Assembly: GCA_946186115.1 (NCBI GenBank)
Contig: CAMHLV010000014.1
Location: 1-49,050 of the forward strand
Length of the DNA: 49,050 nt
Direction: 5' to 3'
Origin: an uncultured Prevotella sp.
GTDB taxonomy: Bacteria; Bacteroidota; Bacteroidia; Bacteroidales; Bacteroidaceae
A model generated the notes under the pieces. It was not told the DNA's origin. It did not search any database and was given only the letters and a program-made list of their open reading frames with translations. Made by a program: the position numbers and the translations under genes. Below, piece after piece: positions 1 to 8,311 of the stretch (positions within the stretch are counted from its first letter, which is position 1; each line of letters begins with the position of its first letter).

Positions 1-174
1 ACTGCCATTGAATCCCAGATATTTAGAGCATCTGAGATACAACTGCGGTACAAGATTGTACTGCCCGAGGGCTATGAGTGGAAGTTTGATCCGTCTTGCG
101 GCTGCATCAGCATCTACGACCCCACAGGTATCAGTGGTGCAGATACAAACCAGCCAACAGTCAAAGACGCCTAA
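1..174 (+). CDS. 3' end of an unrecognised protein gene (partial)
   Basis: Frame 1 is open from the window edge to a TAA at 172-174 and gives the last 57 residues of a protein. The tail contains YKIVLPEGYEWKF followed by CGCISIYDPTG and ends in a polar stretch, VKDA. No domain is recognisable from this fragment and the start lies outside the window. It reads in the same direction as the HU-like gene that follows, but a separate promoter at 270-301 suggests that the two are independent. The frame and the stop are visible; nothing is claimed about function. Confidence 0.55.
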   Translation, partial: TAIESQIFRASEIQLRYKIVLPEGYEWKFDPSCGCISIYDPTGISGADTNQPTVKDA

Positions 175-269
175 GTAAGGAGAAAACCAAATAAATTTCT
201 TTTTTTCTCAATCAGGAAGAAGATGTCAATCAGTTCATCTTTAGGATTCCCCCCAGACACCCCTATATC

Positions 270-301
270 CTTGTGACATTGCAGAAACTGCCGTACCTTT
301 G
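270..301 (+). promoter_or_regulatory. Promoter of the HU-like gene
   Basis: TACCTTTG at 294-301 matches the Bacteroidetes -7 consensus TAnnTTTG. CTTG at 270-273 matches the -33 TTTG, with a 20-base spacer. The expected transcript start is near 306-308, giving a leader of about 80 bases before the ATG at 387. Confidence 0.65.
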
Positions 302-386
302 CCGACGCAAACAAGACAAAACAGCGCTGAACCGTCAAGGATGCAAAACAAAAAACAAAATGTCAAACTAAAACCAAATTTCAATT

Positions 387-836
387 ATGGCAGTACGTAT
401 TAACGTTCACAAGAACACCAACTCCAAGTCGCTCGCGTTCGGTAAGTGGTATGGCTACGTAGACAACGATGACCCCATCGGCATCAATGAACTGGCTGAC
501 CACATGTCTGCACACAACACGCCGTTCAGCCCCGGTACCATTGCAGGTGTGCTGAAGGACATGGTACACTGTATCCGCGAGCTGAACCTCAAGTCAGTAC
601 CCGTCAAGCTGGATGACCTCTGCATCTTCAAGGCCAGCGTGGAGACGAAGGGTGTCAGCAACCTGGCAGACTTCACCATCGCCAAGGGCATCAAGCGCAT
701 CCGCCTCTCAGCCCAGGCCACTGGTGAGTTCACAGCCGACGAGCTGACGAAGGACGGCAACCTGGTTCTCTCGAAGCTGGCCAAGCAGCAGATTGAGGAG
801 GCCAAGGAGTCAGCCAATGACAACACTGGTGACTAA
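387..836 (+). CDS. HU-family DNA-binding protein (HU-like, Bacteroidales long form)
   Basis: A 149-residue protein. It resembles the Bacteroidales HU-related proteins (HU-HIG type) that are longer than the 90-residue classical HU. The N-terminus is basic (MAVRINVHKN), then a GINELADHMSAHNTPFSPG stretch gives the helical part and VLKDMVHCIRELNLKSVPV leads into the beta arms (KLDDLCIFKASVETKGVS). The C-terminus is acidic and helical (KLAKQQIEEAKESANDN), probably flexible. Such proteins bind DNA with little sequence specificity and are expected in the nucleoid. It lies 39 bases upstream of a smalltalk peptide gene, a pairing common in Bacteroidales genomes. The family assignment is recognition of the pattern; its exact role is unknown. 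Confidence 0.8.
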   Translation: MAVRINVHKNTNSKSLAFGKWYGYVDNDDPIGINELADHMSAHNTPFSPGTIAGVLKDMVHCIRELNLKSVPVKLDDLCIFKASVETKGVSNLADFTIAKGIKRIRLSAQATGEFTADELTKDGNLVLSKLAKQQIEEAKESANDNTGD

Positions 837-875
837 TTAGCAACACATGTTTAACCCACTGAAAAGTTTGGACTG

Positions 876-977
876 ATGAAAACAAAGACCATCAAGACCC
901 TTCTTAAAGTGATTGCAGCTATAACTACAGCCGTCCTCTCTGTACTGGGAGGCAGTGCAATGGCAAGCTGCATGTAG
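876..977 (+). CDS. Smalltalk-type small membrane peptide, 33 aa
   Basis: ATG at 876 and TAG at 975-977 encode 33 residues: a basic N-terminus (MKTKTIKTLLK), a hydrophobic core (VIAAITTAVLSVLGG) and an end in ASCM. This is the design of the 'smalltalk' proteins, a family of about 33 residues that follows HU-like genes in Bacteroides and Prevotella. The Cys near the end and the hydrophobic core suggest a membrane peptide or lipoprotein-like peptide. It shares a transcript with the HU-like gene (39-base gap) and is followed directly by a strong terminator. The usual amidase gene that often comes next is not present here. Function unknown. Confidence 0.75.
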   Translation: MKTKTIKTLLKVIAAITTAVLSVLGGSAMASCM

Positions 978-999
978 TAAACTCTTATCTCTCTCGCAG

Positions 1000-1034
1000 A
1001 TCCTGTTGTTCACACGGACAACAGGATTTTTTTT
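1000..1034 (+). terminator. Intrinsic terminator after the HU-like/smalltalk operon
   Basis: A perfect 10-bp stem (ATCCTGTTGT at 1000-1009 with ACAACAGGAT at 1018-1027), an 8-base loop and a run of eight T at 1027-1034. It ends the HU-like/smalltalk transcript. Confidence 0.9.
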
Positions 1035-1156
1035 GTTTGGTGGCTGAGTAAATAAGCCTATTCTATAAGAAATGATAAATATTGAAGGAATATCAATAGA
1101 AAAAAATATCAAATATGATACATTATACAAATTTGATAGATAATGAAACATATTTT

Positions 1157-1188
1157 ATTGCCTCTCGGTGGAATTATTCATAATTTTG
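1157..1188 (+). promoter_or_regulatory. Promoter-like pair in the gene-free stretch
   Basis: ATTG at 1157-1160 and TAATTTTG at 1181-1188 with a 20-base spacer fit the Bacteroidetes -33/-7 pattern. No reading frame of useful size follows before the hairpin at 1318-1356. Confidence 0.45.
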
Positions 1189-1194
1189 CACCGT

Positions 1195-1356
1195 GAACAA
1201 TTAGTAGTATATCATATTTATAGTTTTTTTAAAAGTTTATTTATTAGTTAGTTAGTTGTAGTTTACAATATTTGGTATTAAGAAAGAGCGCTTTCAGGGT
1301 AATAGTTCTAAACCCATCAACATCCCCCGTCCTCGAGATGAAGGCGGGGGATGTTG
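1195..1356 (+). ncRNA. Candidate small RNA of about 160 nt
   Basis: A transcript started at the promoter-like pair 1157-1188 would run to the strong hairpin at 1318-1356. The first ATG in this interval lies inside that hairpin, so no protein is expected. The 5' part is AT-rich and contains TTAGTTAG repeats. It could instead be an unconnected promoter-like match plus a stray hairpin. Nothing in the sequence identifies an RNA family. Around it, the rest of 978-1436 holds AT-rich sequence with no supported gene. Confidence 0.3.
1318..1356 (+). terminator. GC-rich hairpin, copy 1 of a repeated terminator-like element
   Basis: CAACATCCCCC (1318-1328) pairs perfectly with GGGGGATGTTG (1346-1356); further pairs extend it inward. 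The tail GTTTAATG is only moderately T-rich. The right arm and loop closely match the terminator at 8312-8356, so the same element stands before and after the first fructan operon. Confidence 0.6.
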
Positions 1357-1436
1357 TTTAATGCTGCTGATGATGGCTTTTTCTATTGTATAAGAGGGTT
1401 GTACAGAGTGTGATATTGACGGAATCAACAAAAAGA

Positions 1437-1500
1437 ACTTAATAATCAAACATTGTTTCATGAAACATTTTTATAAGTATAAGAAAGATTATTGATAGTA
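1437..1500 (+). promoter_or_regulatory. Conserved operator element, copy 1 (fructan operon 1)
   Basis: A 64-base block that matches 9984-10047 at about four of five positions without gaps. It contains the palindrome GTTTCATGAAAC and ends in ATTGATAGTA. In both copies exactly 18 bases separate it from a TATCTTTG box. It is the likely binding site of the regulator encoded at 8407-9975; that link is inference. Confidence 0.7.
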
Positions 1501-1518
1501 ATTAGCGTGATGTGTATC

Positions 1519-1526
1519 TATCTTTG
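1519..1526 (+). promoter_or_regulatory. -7 box of fructan operon 1
   Basis: TATCTTTG matches TAnnTTTG. The nearest upstream TTG is 24 bases away, longer than the usual 19-21, which fits an activator-dependent promoter. The box lies inside the upstream extension of the first reading frame, so translation must start at the ATG at 1557. Confidence 0.7.
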
Positions 1527-1556
1527 CAGCGAATTTTTAACCAAACTAAAAATACA

Positions 1557-3011
1557 ATGAAGATGAAAAAGACATTACTCATGGCAGCTCTGTTTGCTGC
1601 AACAACGTGTAACGCACAGACCATCATTTGGAATGGCGAAGACAAGGAATTAGGTTCAGACGGTGGTTTCTGGAACCGTGCCGACCCCACAGTAGTAGAA
1701 GAGGACGGTAGCAAATGTCTGAAGATAACCCTCAAGGAGAATGCCGGAGGCTGGGCCGACGAACACCGCATGGCTGCACTGCCCATCGGCGATGTCAACC
1801 TGAAAGGACTGCGTCGCATCTCTATGCGCATCAAGATGGCCGAGAGCCACAACGTCATGATTAAGCTCACCAAAGAGGGCGAAGGCGGCTATACAGGCGA
1901 CGAGACACGCCGCTGGTTCTGGTATGATGCTGCCAATGGCTGGCAGACGCTGGTATATGAATATGGTGTAGGTCCCAACAGCGAGAATATTGTTGACGAA
2001 GGCAATACACTTATTGAGATTTATCCATACGAGTTTGAAAACAAATGGGGACAGAGCATCTTCATTGACGACATCTGCCTGGGCGGTCCGCTGGTGAACG
2101 ACAATGCCATTCGCACACTGGAAGATGGTTCGCTGACCGACAAACAGATTATTGTCACAGGATCGATGAGCAAGGGCAGCTACCAGAACACTTGGGATGG
2201 CGACTGGCACACTGAGGCCTACGATGACTACTCTACCTTGCTGAGCAAGATTTCGCCTGATGTCTGCTTCCTTAACCTTACAGGAGCTGCCATAGCCGAC
2301 GGCGACAGCCCACAGCTGAGACAGAAGAACCCCAACTTGCTGGTACTCTCGCCCACCGACTTCTTCGACACTGACAACGTGATTCGTTGGGATGGTGAGA
2401 AAAATGCAACTCCCAACATGGTGCTCAGCGAAGCCTACCCCTTCTATACCCCCATCACATTTACTGCTGCTGCTGTCAAGGTAACAACCACGGTCAATGA
2501 AGGAGCCAATACCTTTGTCTTCCCCTTCTATGTAGGTAAGGACGAGATTGGTGGCACGCTGGGACTCTACAAAGAAGTGTCAGGCAATAAGGCCATCTTC
2601 ACGAAAAATGACTTCGCCGATGCCAACGTGCCCTTCCTGATGACTAACGTAGCTGCCAAAGACGAGCTGACCTTCACCGACAAGGGCGTCGTTGAAACAC
2701 CCTCAGCGTTGGGAACGCCGTTCGTCGGAGTCTATGCCGAGACCAGCGGTGAGGGCAAGTACATGGTTTCTGCCGACAAAACCTTTGCCAAGGGTGAGGC
2801 AGGTGCCGTAGTAAAGACTTTCCATGCCTATCTGGAGTCAGCAGGCAGCGACGCTCTCAGCATTGCATACGATGACGAGACTGATGGCATTGATAACGTG
2901 AACAGAAACGAGAGCGAAAGTTCAAAGTGCTACACCCTCAGCGGTCAGCAGGTGAAACAGCCCACTCGTGGCCTGTATATCGTCAATGGCAAGAAAGTTT
3001 TGGTGAAGTAA
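1557..3011 (+). CDS. Secreted fructan-locus accessory protein, domains A+B+C (484 aa)
   Basis: First gene of operon 1. The signal peptide is MKMKKTLLMAALFAATTCNAQ. A CBM-like domain A (about residues 22-180) opens with IIWNGED and contains GLRRISMRIK and IFIDDICLGGP. Domain B (about 185-285) carries LEDGSLTDKQIIVTG and ends in NPNLLVLSP. Domain C (about 292-445) starts at AYPFYTPITF. The protein ends in YTLSGQQV and GLYIVNGKKVLVK, a C-terminal motif typical of secreted Prevotella proteins. Domains A and B are also present in the GH32 enzyme at 6049, so this protein looks like that enzyme with the catalytic part replaced by domain C. No catalytic residues are seen; a sugar-binding or adhesion role is inferred. 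An in-frame GTG at 1512 lies upstream of the promoter box and is rejected as start. Confidence 0.7.
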   Translation: MKMKKTLLMAALFAATTCNAQTIIWNGEDKELGSDGGFWNRADPTVVEEDGSKCLKITLKENAGGWADEHRMAALPIGDVNLKGLRRISMRIKMAESHNVMIKLTKEGEGGYTGDETRRWFWYDAANGWQTLVYEYGVGPNSENIVDEGNTLIEIYPYEFENKWGQSIFIDDICLGGPLVNDNAIRTLEDGSLTDKQIIVTGSMSKGSYQNTWDGDWHTEAYDDYSTLLSKISPDVCFLNLTGAAIADGDSPQLRQKNPNLLVLSPTDFFDTDNVIRWDGEKNATPNMVLSEAYPFYTPITFTAAAVKVTTTVNEGANTFVFPFYVGKDEIGGTLGLYKEVSGNKAIFTKNDFADANVPFLMTNVAAKDELTFTDKGVVETPSALGTPFVGVYAETSGEGKYMVSADKTFAKGEAGAVVKTFHAYLESAGSDALSIAYDDETDGIDNVNRNESESSKCYTLSGQQVKQPTRGLYIVNGKKVLVK

Positions 3012-3093
3012 TAATATAGTTTGTGTGGTATTAGTTCTTCAGGTAAAAGATTGTTTTAATGGATATCTTCACTAAACTAGACGTAAAAGAAAG

Positions 3094-5034
3094 ATGAAAA
3101 AGATTAAGTTTTTGCTGTTTTCGCTGATGACGTTGGGGATGTATGCACAGTCTCCGATGACAATCAGCACCAACTTCACAGTAGATTACGGAGATCGACG
3201 CAAAGAAGAAATGGTTCTGTTCGAACCAGACAATTACAACACTGACGTGACAGAAATCCCTGGTGTATGGACAGCAGGAACAACCGAAGACAAAGCTCTA
3301 TATAAAGTGATTGAGAATCCTGCGAAGGGAGGTATCAATCCAAGTGACAAGTGTTTGGAGGTGACATGTAGAAACAACGATGGCTCTATCGGTATTGACT
3401 TTAATACAATACTTACTTATCTGCCAAACCTGAATGGTCGTCGTCGTATCTCAATGTTGTTTAAAACTGGCAAGAATGACGACACTCCTCTGGGTAACGA
3501 CTATTATTCCCAAATGCAGCTGGAAACAAATTATGATGGCGACGGAAAGCAGGTCTATTGTCTTGGAGCCTATTATGATGCACTTGATAATGGTGAGGCA
3601 GGTCACGACGGATGGAAAAGACTTTATTTTGATTTCTCACCCTACAACACGATAGACAATACCTATGCGCCAGGCTACCATACTAAGGTGATAGGCGATT
3701 ACCCATCCCAGTTGGTCTTCAAACCAAAAATTTGCAGAGTGACTATTGCTGCTGACAACAGAACCATAACCTGGCACGAAGCACACACTTGTTCTGCCGG
3801 TGATGTTTATTACATTGACGACATCAAGATAGAAGATGTTCCCTATGCTGAAGGCTACTGGATAAATGACGATACAAACTTGCCAAAAGGAGTTTTGGAA
3901 GGTGGTAATTGGAACACATCTGGTTGTGCCTTGCCAAAATCAGGAAGCAATGGTGTACTGCATCTTTCTGGCACATGGCTAAAAGGCGAGAACCTTGTCA
4001 ACCCAGAAATCTGGGAAAAAGAAGTAACAGGAAGTCCTTGGGTATACGAATTCAATGAATACCGCGACCTGTCTTGGCATGTAAAGCCTGAAGACGTCAA
4101 GCTGATGGTTTTCAAGGATGACTCCAAGCTGCGCTGGCCCGACCGTGGCGCTCTGTTGGGAACCAATACCCCTGCAGATGTTACAGCAGGATATCCAGCA
4201 CGATTCATCAACAACCTGAATGTGCTCATTTTTGCCGAAAAGAGCTGCGTGCTCCCTGACGAGGTGGACAATCTGGATGCCCACTGGCACGATATCAACG
4301 CCGTCGTCCATTATAGTGAAGACACATGGAAGGCTTGGGAGTTGGAGATGACCGATGCCTATCCGTTCCTTAATCCACAGGAATTCACCGTTGAAAACAA
4401 GATAAAATGCCACAGAAGGATGGAGAATGGTTTCAACACGCTGATTTATCCTTTCTATCTGACACCAGAAGAACTGTGCAGCTCGCGAGTGGGAACCATC
4501 TATCATCACAAGGATAGCGAAAAGCTCTACTTTGTTCCTCGAGATCAGACGGAGCCTAATGTTCCTTACCTTACGGAGAATTTCACTTCTACATTTGAAG
4601 AGGGCGTTAAGAATGTCACCAACGAGTATCAGGAGTTTCCTGCCCAGCGTACTGTCTCAGTGGTTGACTCAGAATGGACTTACAGCAATACAGCAGAAAC
4701 AGGTGCACTGCATGGTGTATATCAGGTAATCAGTGGAAAGGACAAATGGGGAATGGCCACGACTTCTACCTGGCAAGGCTTCATGAAGGGCGGTGACAAT
4801 GCAAGGTTCAAGCCGTTCCGTGCCTATCTGGATTTCCCTGCAGATGCTGCACCGTCAAGACTTTCTATCTTTTATGACGAGACGTTGGGTATATCACCTG
4901 AGTGTGCTTCGTTTGAGCCAGAAGCTATTGAGAGCATCTACGACCTGCAAGGCCGTGCCGTCAAAGGCCAAAGTATTGCTACACTCCAAAAAGGCATCTA
5001 CATCATTAACGGAAAGAAGACTTTCATAAAATAA
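3094..5034 (+). CDS. Secreted fructan-locus accessory protein, domains A+B+C (646 aa)
   Basis: The signal peptide is MKKIKFLLFSLMTLGMYAQ. A larger domain A follows, with RRRISMLFKTGKN and VYYIDDIKIEDVPYAEGYW (about residues 25-255), then a domain B with VLHLSGTWLKG and NNLNVLIFAEKS. Domain C runs from about 420 to 600, from AYPFLNPQEF to LSIFYDE. It ends in YDLQGRAV and GIYIINGKKTFIK. It is a diverged relative of the product at 1557 and shares domain C with the product at 5286; both carry the WQGFM(K/Q)GG motif. The gene lies 82 bases after the preceding gene and 12 bases before the small acidic peptide gene. No enzyme motif is visible; binding of fructan or of the cell's own surface is a guess. 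Confidence 0.65.
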   Translation: MKKIKFLLFSLMTLGMYAQSPMTISTNFTVDYGDRRKEEMVLFEPDNYNTDVTEIPGVWTAGTTEDKALYKVIENPAKGGINPSDKCLEVTCRNNDGSIGIDFNTILTYLPNLNGRRRISMLFKTGKNDDTPLGNDYYSQMQLETNYDGDGKQVYCLGAYYDALDNGEAGHDGWKRLYFDFSPYNTIDNTYAPGYHTKVIGDYPSQLVFKPKICRVTIAADNRTITWHEAHTCSAGDVYYIDDIKIEDVPYAEGYWINDDTNLPKGVLEGGNWNTSGCALPKSGSNGVLHLSGTWLKGENLVNPEIWEKEVTGSPWVYEFNEYRDLSWHVKPEDVKLMVFKDDSKLRWPDRGALLGTNTPADVTAGYPARFINNLNVLIFAEKSCVLPDEVDNLDAHWHDINAVVHYSEDTWKAWELEMTDAYPFLNPQEFTVENKIKCHRRMENGFNTLIYPFYLTPEELCSSRVGTIYHHKDSEKLYFVPRDQTEPNVPYLTENFTSTFEEGVKNVTNEYQEFPAQRTVSVVDSEWTYSNTAETGALHGVYQVISGKDKWGMATTSTWQGFMKGGDNARFKPFRAYLDFPADAAPSRLSIFYDETLGISPECASFEPEAIESIYDLQGRAVKGQSIATLQKGIYIINGKKTFIK

Positions 5035-5046
5035 ACTATTAAGGAC

Positions 5047-5250
5047 ATGAAAACAATAACTATGACTTACAGTAGGATAAAAAAGCCCTACGTCACACCA
5101 CACTGCGAAGAATTAGACTGTTACGCAGTACAATCCGTACTGATGGGGTCTTTTATTGAACCCAGTTATAAAACAGATGAAACATTCGACGGCGACTTCA
5201 ATGCCCGAGAAGGGTCGGTCTTTGAAGACGACGATGACGATGACTTTTAG
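5047..5250 (+). CDS. Small acidic peptide, 67 aa, PxxExL...LxxGS type
   Basis: Begins MKTITMTYSRIKKPYVTP, continues EELDCYAVQSVLMGSF and ends EDDDDDDF. The plan is: a basic N-terminus, a YVTPxxEEL segment, a short hydrophobic stretch closing in LMGS, a polar stretch and a run of acidic residues at the C-terminus. The peptide at 37730-37906 has the same plan, and both follow a large secreted protein by 12-14 bases. The spacing implies co-expression, perhaps coupled translation. No signal peptide is evident. It could be a precursor peptide cleaved after GS, a chaperone or a secretion partner; none of these is shown by the sequence. Confidence 0.65.
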   Translation: MKTITMTYSRIKKPYVTPHCEELDCYAVQSVLMGSFIEPSYKTDETFDGDFNAREGSVFEDDDDDDF

Positions 5251-5285
5251 AGCGACAGACAAAAAACCTAAAACTATATATTTAA

Positions 5286-6044
5286 ATGAAAAAGCCCATA
5301 TTATTACTATTTATCCTCTTTACATCGAGTGCATTACTGGCACAAGAGGAAGACCTGGATCCAAACAGGAATGTCATCGTGAACAATTCGTTAAACCTGT
5401 TGGAATTGAATGCTGATTATCCCTTTGCTGCACCAGAGGATTTCACGGCAGAAAGCGTGTCTATACAGCGTAACATCAGCGCAGGAACAGCCACATTCTG
5501 CCTGCCCTTTGAGGTCAGTGCGAGCGAGATTGACGGCAGTGCCGAGATGGGAATCTACCACCACGTAGATAACACGAGCGAGAAGGTTATGTTCGAGAAG
5601 TGCAGCTGCACCAGTGCCAACACGCCGTTTCTGATGAGTGGTATTGCCGCTACTAACGGGCTTGTGTTTGGTCAGAAAAAGGTTATAGTAACGCCCGCAA
5701 GTCTAGGAGAGGTCTTTGTAGGGACCTACGGGGGACTGCAGAGCGGCGAAGGCTTGTGGGGCATTGCCACAAAACCTGGTTGGCAAGGTTTCATGCAGGG
5801 CGGCTCTGGAGCGAAAATCCGCTCGTTCCAAGCCTACCTGACCGACATCGGCGGCAGTGCTGGCGCAAGAGAACTGATGTTCATCGACGAGGCGACTAGA
5901 ATTCATAACGTTAACGATAACGATAACTTAAAACTTAATACTCAAAACTCAGAACTCAATGTCTTTGACTTGCAGGGCCGCAAGGTCAGTAAGCCGGGTA
6001 AGGGTGTCTATATCGTCAATGGTAAAAAAGTAATTGTGAAGTAA
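5286..6044 (+). CDS. Secreted single-domain protein, domain C only (252 aa)
   Basis: The signal peptide is MKKPILLLFILFTSSALLAQ. After a short acidic linker, domain C (about residues 42-205) runs from ADYPFAAPEDF to ELMFIDEATR and includes GLWGIATKPGWQGFMQGG, close to the same part of the 646-residue protein. A linker encoded by a 7-base-period tract (5923-5957) follows, then FDLQGRKV and GVYIVNGKKVIVK. It appears to be a stand-alone copy of the module that ends the two larger accessory proteins. It lies 35 bases after the small peptide gene and 4 bases before the GH32 gene, so co-transcription is very likely. Function unknown. Confidence 0.65.
   Translation: MKKPILLLFILFTSSALLAQEEDLDPNRNVIVNNSLNLLELNADYPFAAPEDFTAESVSIQRNISAGTATFCLPFEVSASEIDGSAEMGIYHHVDNTSEKVMFEKCSCTSANTPFLMSGIAATNGLVFGQKKVIVTPASLGEVFVGTYGGLQSGEGLWGIATKPGWQGFMQGGSGAKIRSFQAYLTDIGGSAGARELMFIDEATRIHNVNDNDNLKLNTQNSELNVFDLQGRKVSKPGKGVYIVNGKKVIVK
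5923..5957 (+). repeat. Heptanucleotide tract inside a coding region
   Basis: Five imperfect 7-base units of the AAAACTC type in a row. They encode the polar linker LKLNTQNSELN between domain C and the C-terminal motif. The same unit type occurs at 28523-28550 inside the GH31 gene. Confidence 0.7.
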
Positions 6045-6048
6045 GGAT

Positions 6049-8286
6049 ATGAAAAAAATAGCAGTAATATTGTTATCGTGTGCCGTGAGTACCATTGTTT
6101 CGGCACAGACGGTGTTGTGGGATGGTGAGGATACGAACATAACATCAAGAAACCAATACGGCGGTTTCTGGGACCGTGGCAATCCCTCGGTAGTTAATAA
6201 TCCCGAGAAGGATGGTATCAACACCAGCAACAAGTGCCTAAAGTTTACGATGACCGGCAACGAATTCGGTCAGAAACATGTAGCCTGCCCATTCCGCGAC
6301 TGGATGACATTAAATATGAACGGGCGTCGCCGTGTATCGCTGATGATTCGCAAGACAACAAGCGAGAATGTATTGATAGAACTGTCAGACCCCACCAACG
6401 GTGACGCCAACTACTGGCAAAAGACCGTGGCATGGTATAATGGAGCCGGCCATTGGCAGAAGCTGGTATTCGACTTCTCTACCAACACGGGACTGAACGA
6501 TTTCCCCGGTGTTATTGCCATTACTGCCCAGACAGGCAGCGTCACATCAAATGAGGATGTATGGATAGACAACATCGTGGTTGAGGATCTGCCTGCCGTG
6601 AACAACACACCACTTAAAGACATTGCAGACGGCACACTATCAGGACCGCTGACACTGACAGGAGGATGGGCAAAGGGATCATGTTCAAAAGTAGATGGCG
6701 ACACTTGGACTCCTGTCAACTTCGACGACTTCGCCACCTTGTCAGGCAAGATGACAAGCGGTATCACATCGGTTGACCTGCGTGGGGCAAGTCTGAAAAA
6801 TGCCCAGAACGTGTTTGCAGCCAAGAATCCCAATGTCTTGATTTTCGCCAACCAACTGTTTGCCGACGACGACTATATCGCCACGGGCGAGAACGCTCCC
6901 GTCATCTATTACAAGCCTACCGACAACTATGTAGGCGACCCGATGCCGTGCTACATCGACGGTAAATTCAAGGTGCTGTATCTGTTTGAGCGACCTCAGA
7001 ATGGCGAGACATACCACCCCTTCCACCTGCTGACATCGGGCAACCTGTCATCGTTTACCGAGCAGGGCGAGGTGCTGCCTACCGGCAATGCCGATTCATG
7101 GGATGCCGCACCAGGCACAGGATGTATGGTGAAGAAGGGCGATACCTATTATATCTTCTATTCGGGTAACTACTTAGCTGGTCGTGGCCCCGTTGACTAT
7201 CGGCAGAAGATACTGAGAGCCACTTCCGCCGACGGCATACATTTCACCAAAGATGAATGGAGCATGCAGGCCCCAGCAGAGGGCTGGCATAAGAATGAGT
7301 TCCGCGACCCGCAGGTGTGGGAGGACAACGGCACATGGCACATGGTGTTAGGAGCCATGAAATGGAATGGCTCAGCCAATATGCCCGTGGTGGCAGAATA
7401 CACCTCGACAGACTTGACGACGTGGGCGGGACCAACGGTAGTCGTTGAAGGCAATAATCCTGCTAATTTCTACGAGTGCCCTGATGTATTCAAGATTGGC
7501 GACCGCACCTATTTGGTATATTCCGAAATCAACGGCAGCGACCGCAAGGTTCACTATCTGTATAAGCCAGATAACGGAACGTGGACGGTGCCAACCATTG
7601 ATGTCTTAGACGGTCAGGGATTCTATGCCGGCAAGACAGCCTCCGACGGCACAGACCGCTACATCTTCGGATGGTGCGACAGACGCAGTGGCAATACAAA
7701 CGACGGTGCCCTGGCCTGGGGCGGCAGTCTGGTAACACACAAACTATATAGGAAGTCTGACGGCACGCTGGCACTGACGGTGCCCCACACGTTCCTGCCA
7801 CACTACAACGTGAATATGGTTCCCAGACTGAAGAAAACCTCGGGAACGGTAAGCCAGTCGGGCAGCACCTACACTATGGAGGCTGGCAGCAGCCTGTCGT
7901 TCGGCCGACTGAAGCAAAAGAACGGAATCAATGTCACCTTCACTGCCAGCAATAACACCAATGAGATCTTCGGTTTCACCTACGTCGATAACAGCGATCA
8001 GGATGCGGTATATACCCTCAGGATTAATCTGGAGAACCAGAAGATTTATTACAATAAGGACAGCCGCAGTGGCGAAGTATCTGAAATCAATCAGGTGGCA
8101 TTACCCCGCTCTGACAATGGTGTGTATAACATACGCATCTATAACGACCAGTCGGTGTGCGTGCTATATGTCAACGATGAGGTGGCATTCACCAACAGAA
8201 TCTACGGCATGCCGCGCAATCCTTGGAAAATCATCTGCGAACAGGGCAGTGTGACTGTTGAGAATCTGGTGTGGAAAACTAACTGA
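6049..8286 (+). CDS. GH32 fructan hydrolase with N-terminal domains A and B (745 aa)
   Basis: The signal peptide MKKIAVILLSCAVSTIVSAQ is followed by domain A (VLWDGED to VWIDNIVVEDLP, about 21-182) and domain B (ADGTLSGPLTLTGG to NPNVLIFANQ, about 190-280). A five-bladed GH32 catalytic region follows. The three GH32 acidic motifs are present: GDPMP with the nucleophile D297, FRDP with D420 and the acid/base in YECPD, E476. The C-terminal beta-sandwich (about 580-745) ends NRIYGMPRNPW. The nucleophile motif is GDPMP, not the usual NDPNG of plant and yeast enzymes. Substrate is a fructan; levan is favoured by the neighbouring operon. It has no lipobox and no C-terminal GKK motif, so it is probably periplasmic or secreted. 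It is the last gene of operon 1. Confidence 0.88.
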   Translation: MKKIAVILLSCAVSTIVSAQTVLWDGEDTNITSRNQYGGFWDRGNPSVVNNPEKDGINTSNKCLKFTMTGNEFGQKHVACPFRDWMTLNMNGRRRVSLMIRKTTSENVLIELSDPTNGDANYWQKTVAWYNGAGHWQKLVFDFSTNTGLNDFPGVIAITAQTGSVTSNEDVWIDNIVVEDLPAVNNTPLKDIADGTLSGPLTLTGGWAKGSCSKVDGDTWTPVNFDDFATLSGKMTSGITSVDLRGASLKNAQNVFAAKNPNVLIFANQLFADDDYIATGENAPVIYYKPTDNYVGDPMPCYIDGKFKVLYLFERPQNGETYHPFHLLTSGNLSSFTEQGEVLPTGNADSWDAAPGTGCMVKKGDTYYIFYSGNYLAGRGPVDYRQKILRATSADGIHFTKDEWSMQAPAEGWHKNEFRDPQVWEDNGTWHMVLGAMKWNGSANMPVVAEYTSTDLTTWAGPTVVVEGNNPANFYECPDVFKIGDRTYLVYSEINGSDRKVHYLYKPDNGTWTVPTIDVLDGQGFYAGKTASDGTDRYIFGWCDRRSGNTNDGALAWGGSLVTHKLYRKSDGTLALTVPHTFLPHYNVNMVPRLKKTSGTVSQSGSTYTMEAGSSLSFGRLKQKNGINVTFTASNNTNEIFGFTYVDNSDQDAVYTLRINLENQKIYYNKDSRSGEVSEINQVALPRSDNGVYNIRIYNDQSVCVLYVNDEVAFTNRIYGMPRNPWKIICEQGSVTVENLVWKTN

Positions 8287-8311
8287 TATTTATCATTCTA
8301 AAAAGCTACTT

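Noticed and set aside
837..1151. 104-residue minus-strand frame
   Set aside because: It runs through the smalltalk gene and the terminator and has no recognisable domain.
1512..1556. GTG start 45 bases before the first fructan-locus ATG
   Set aside because: It contains the -7 box TATCTTTG, so it lies upstream of the transcript start.
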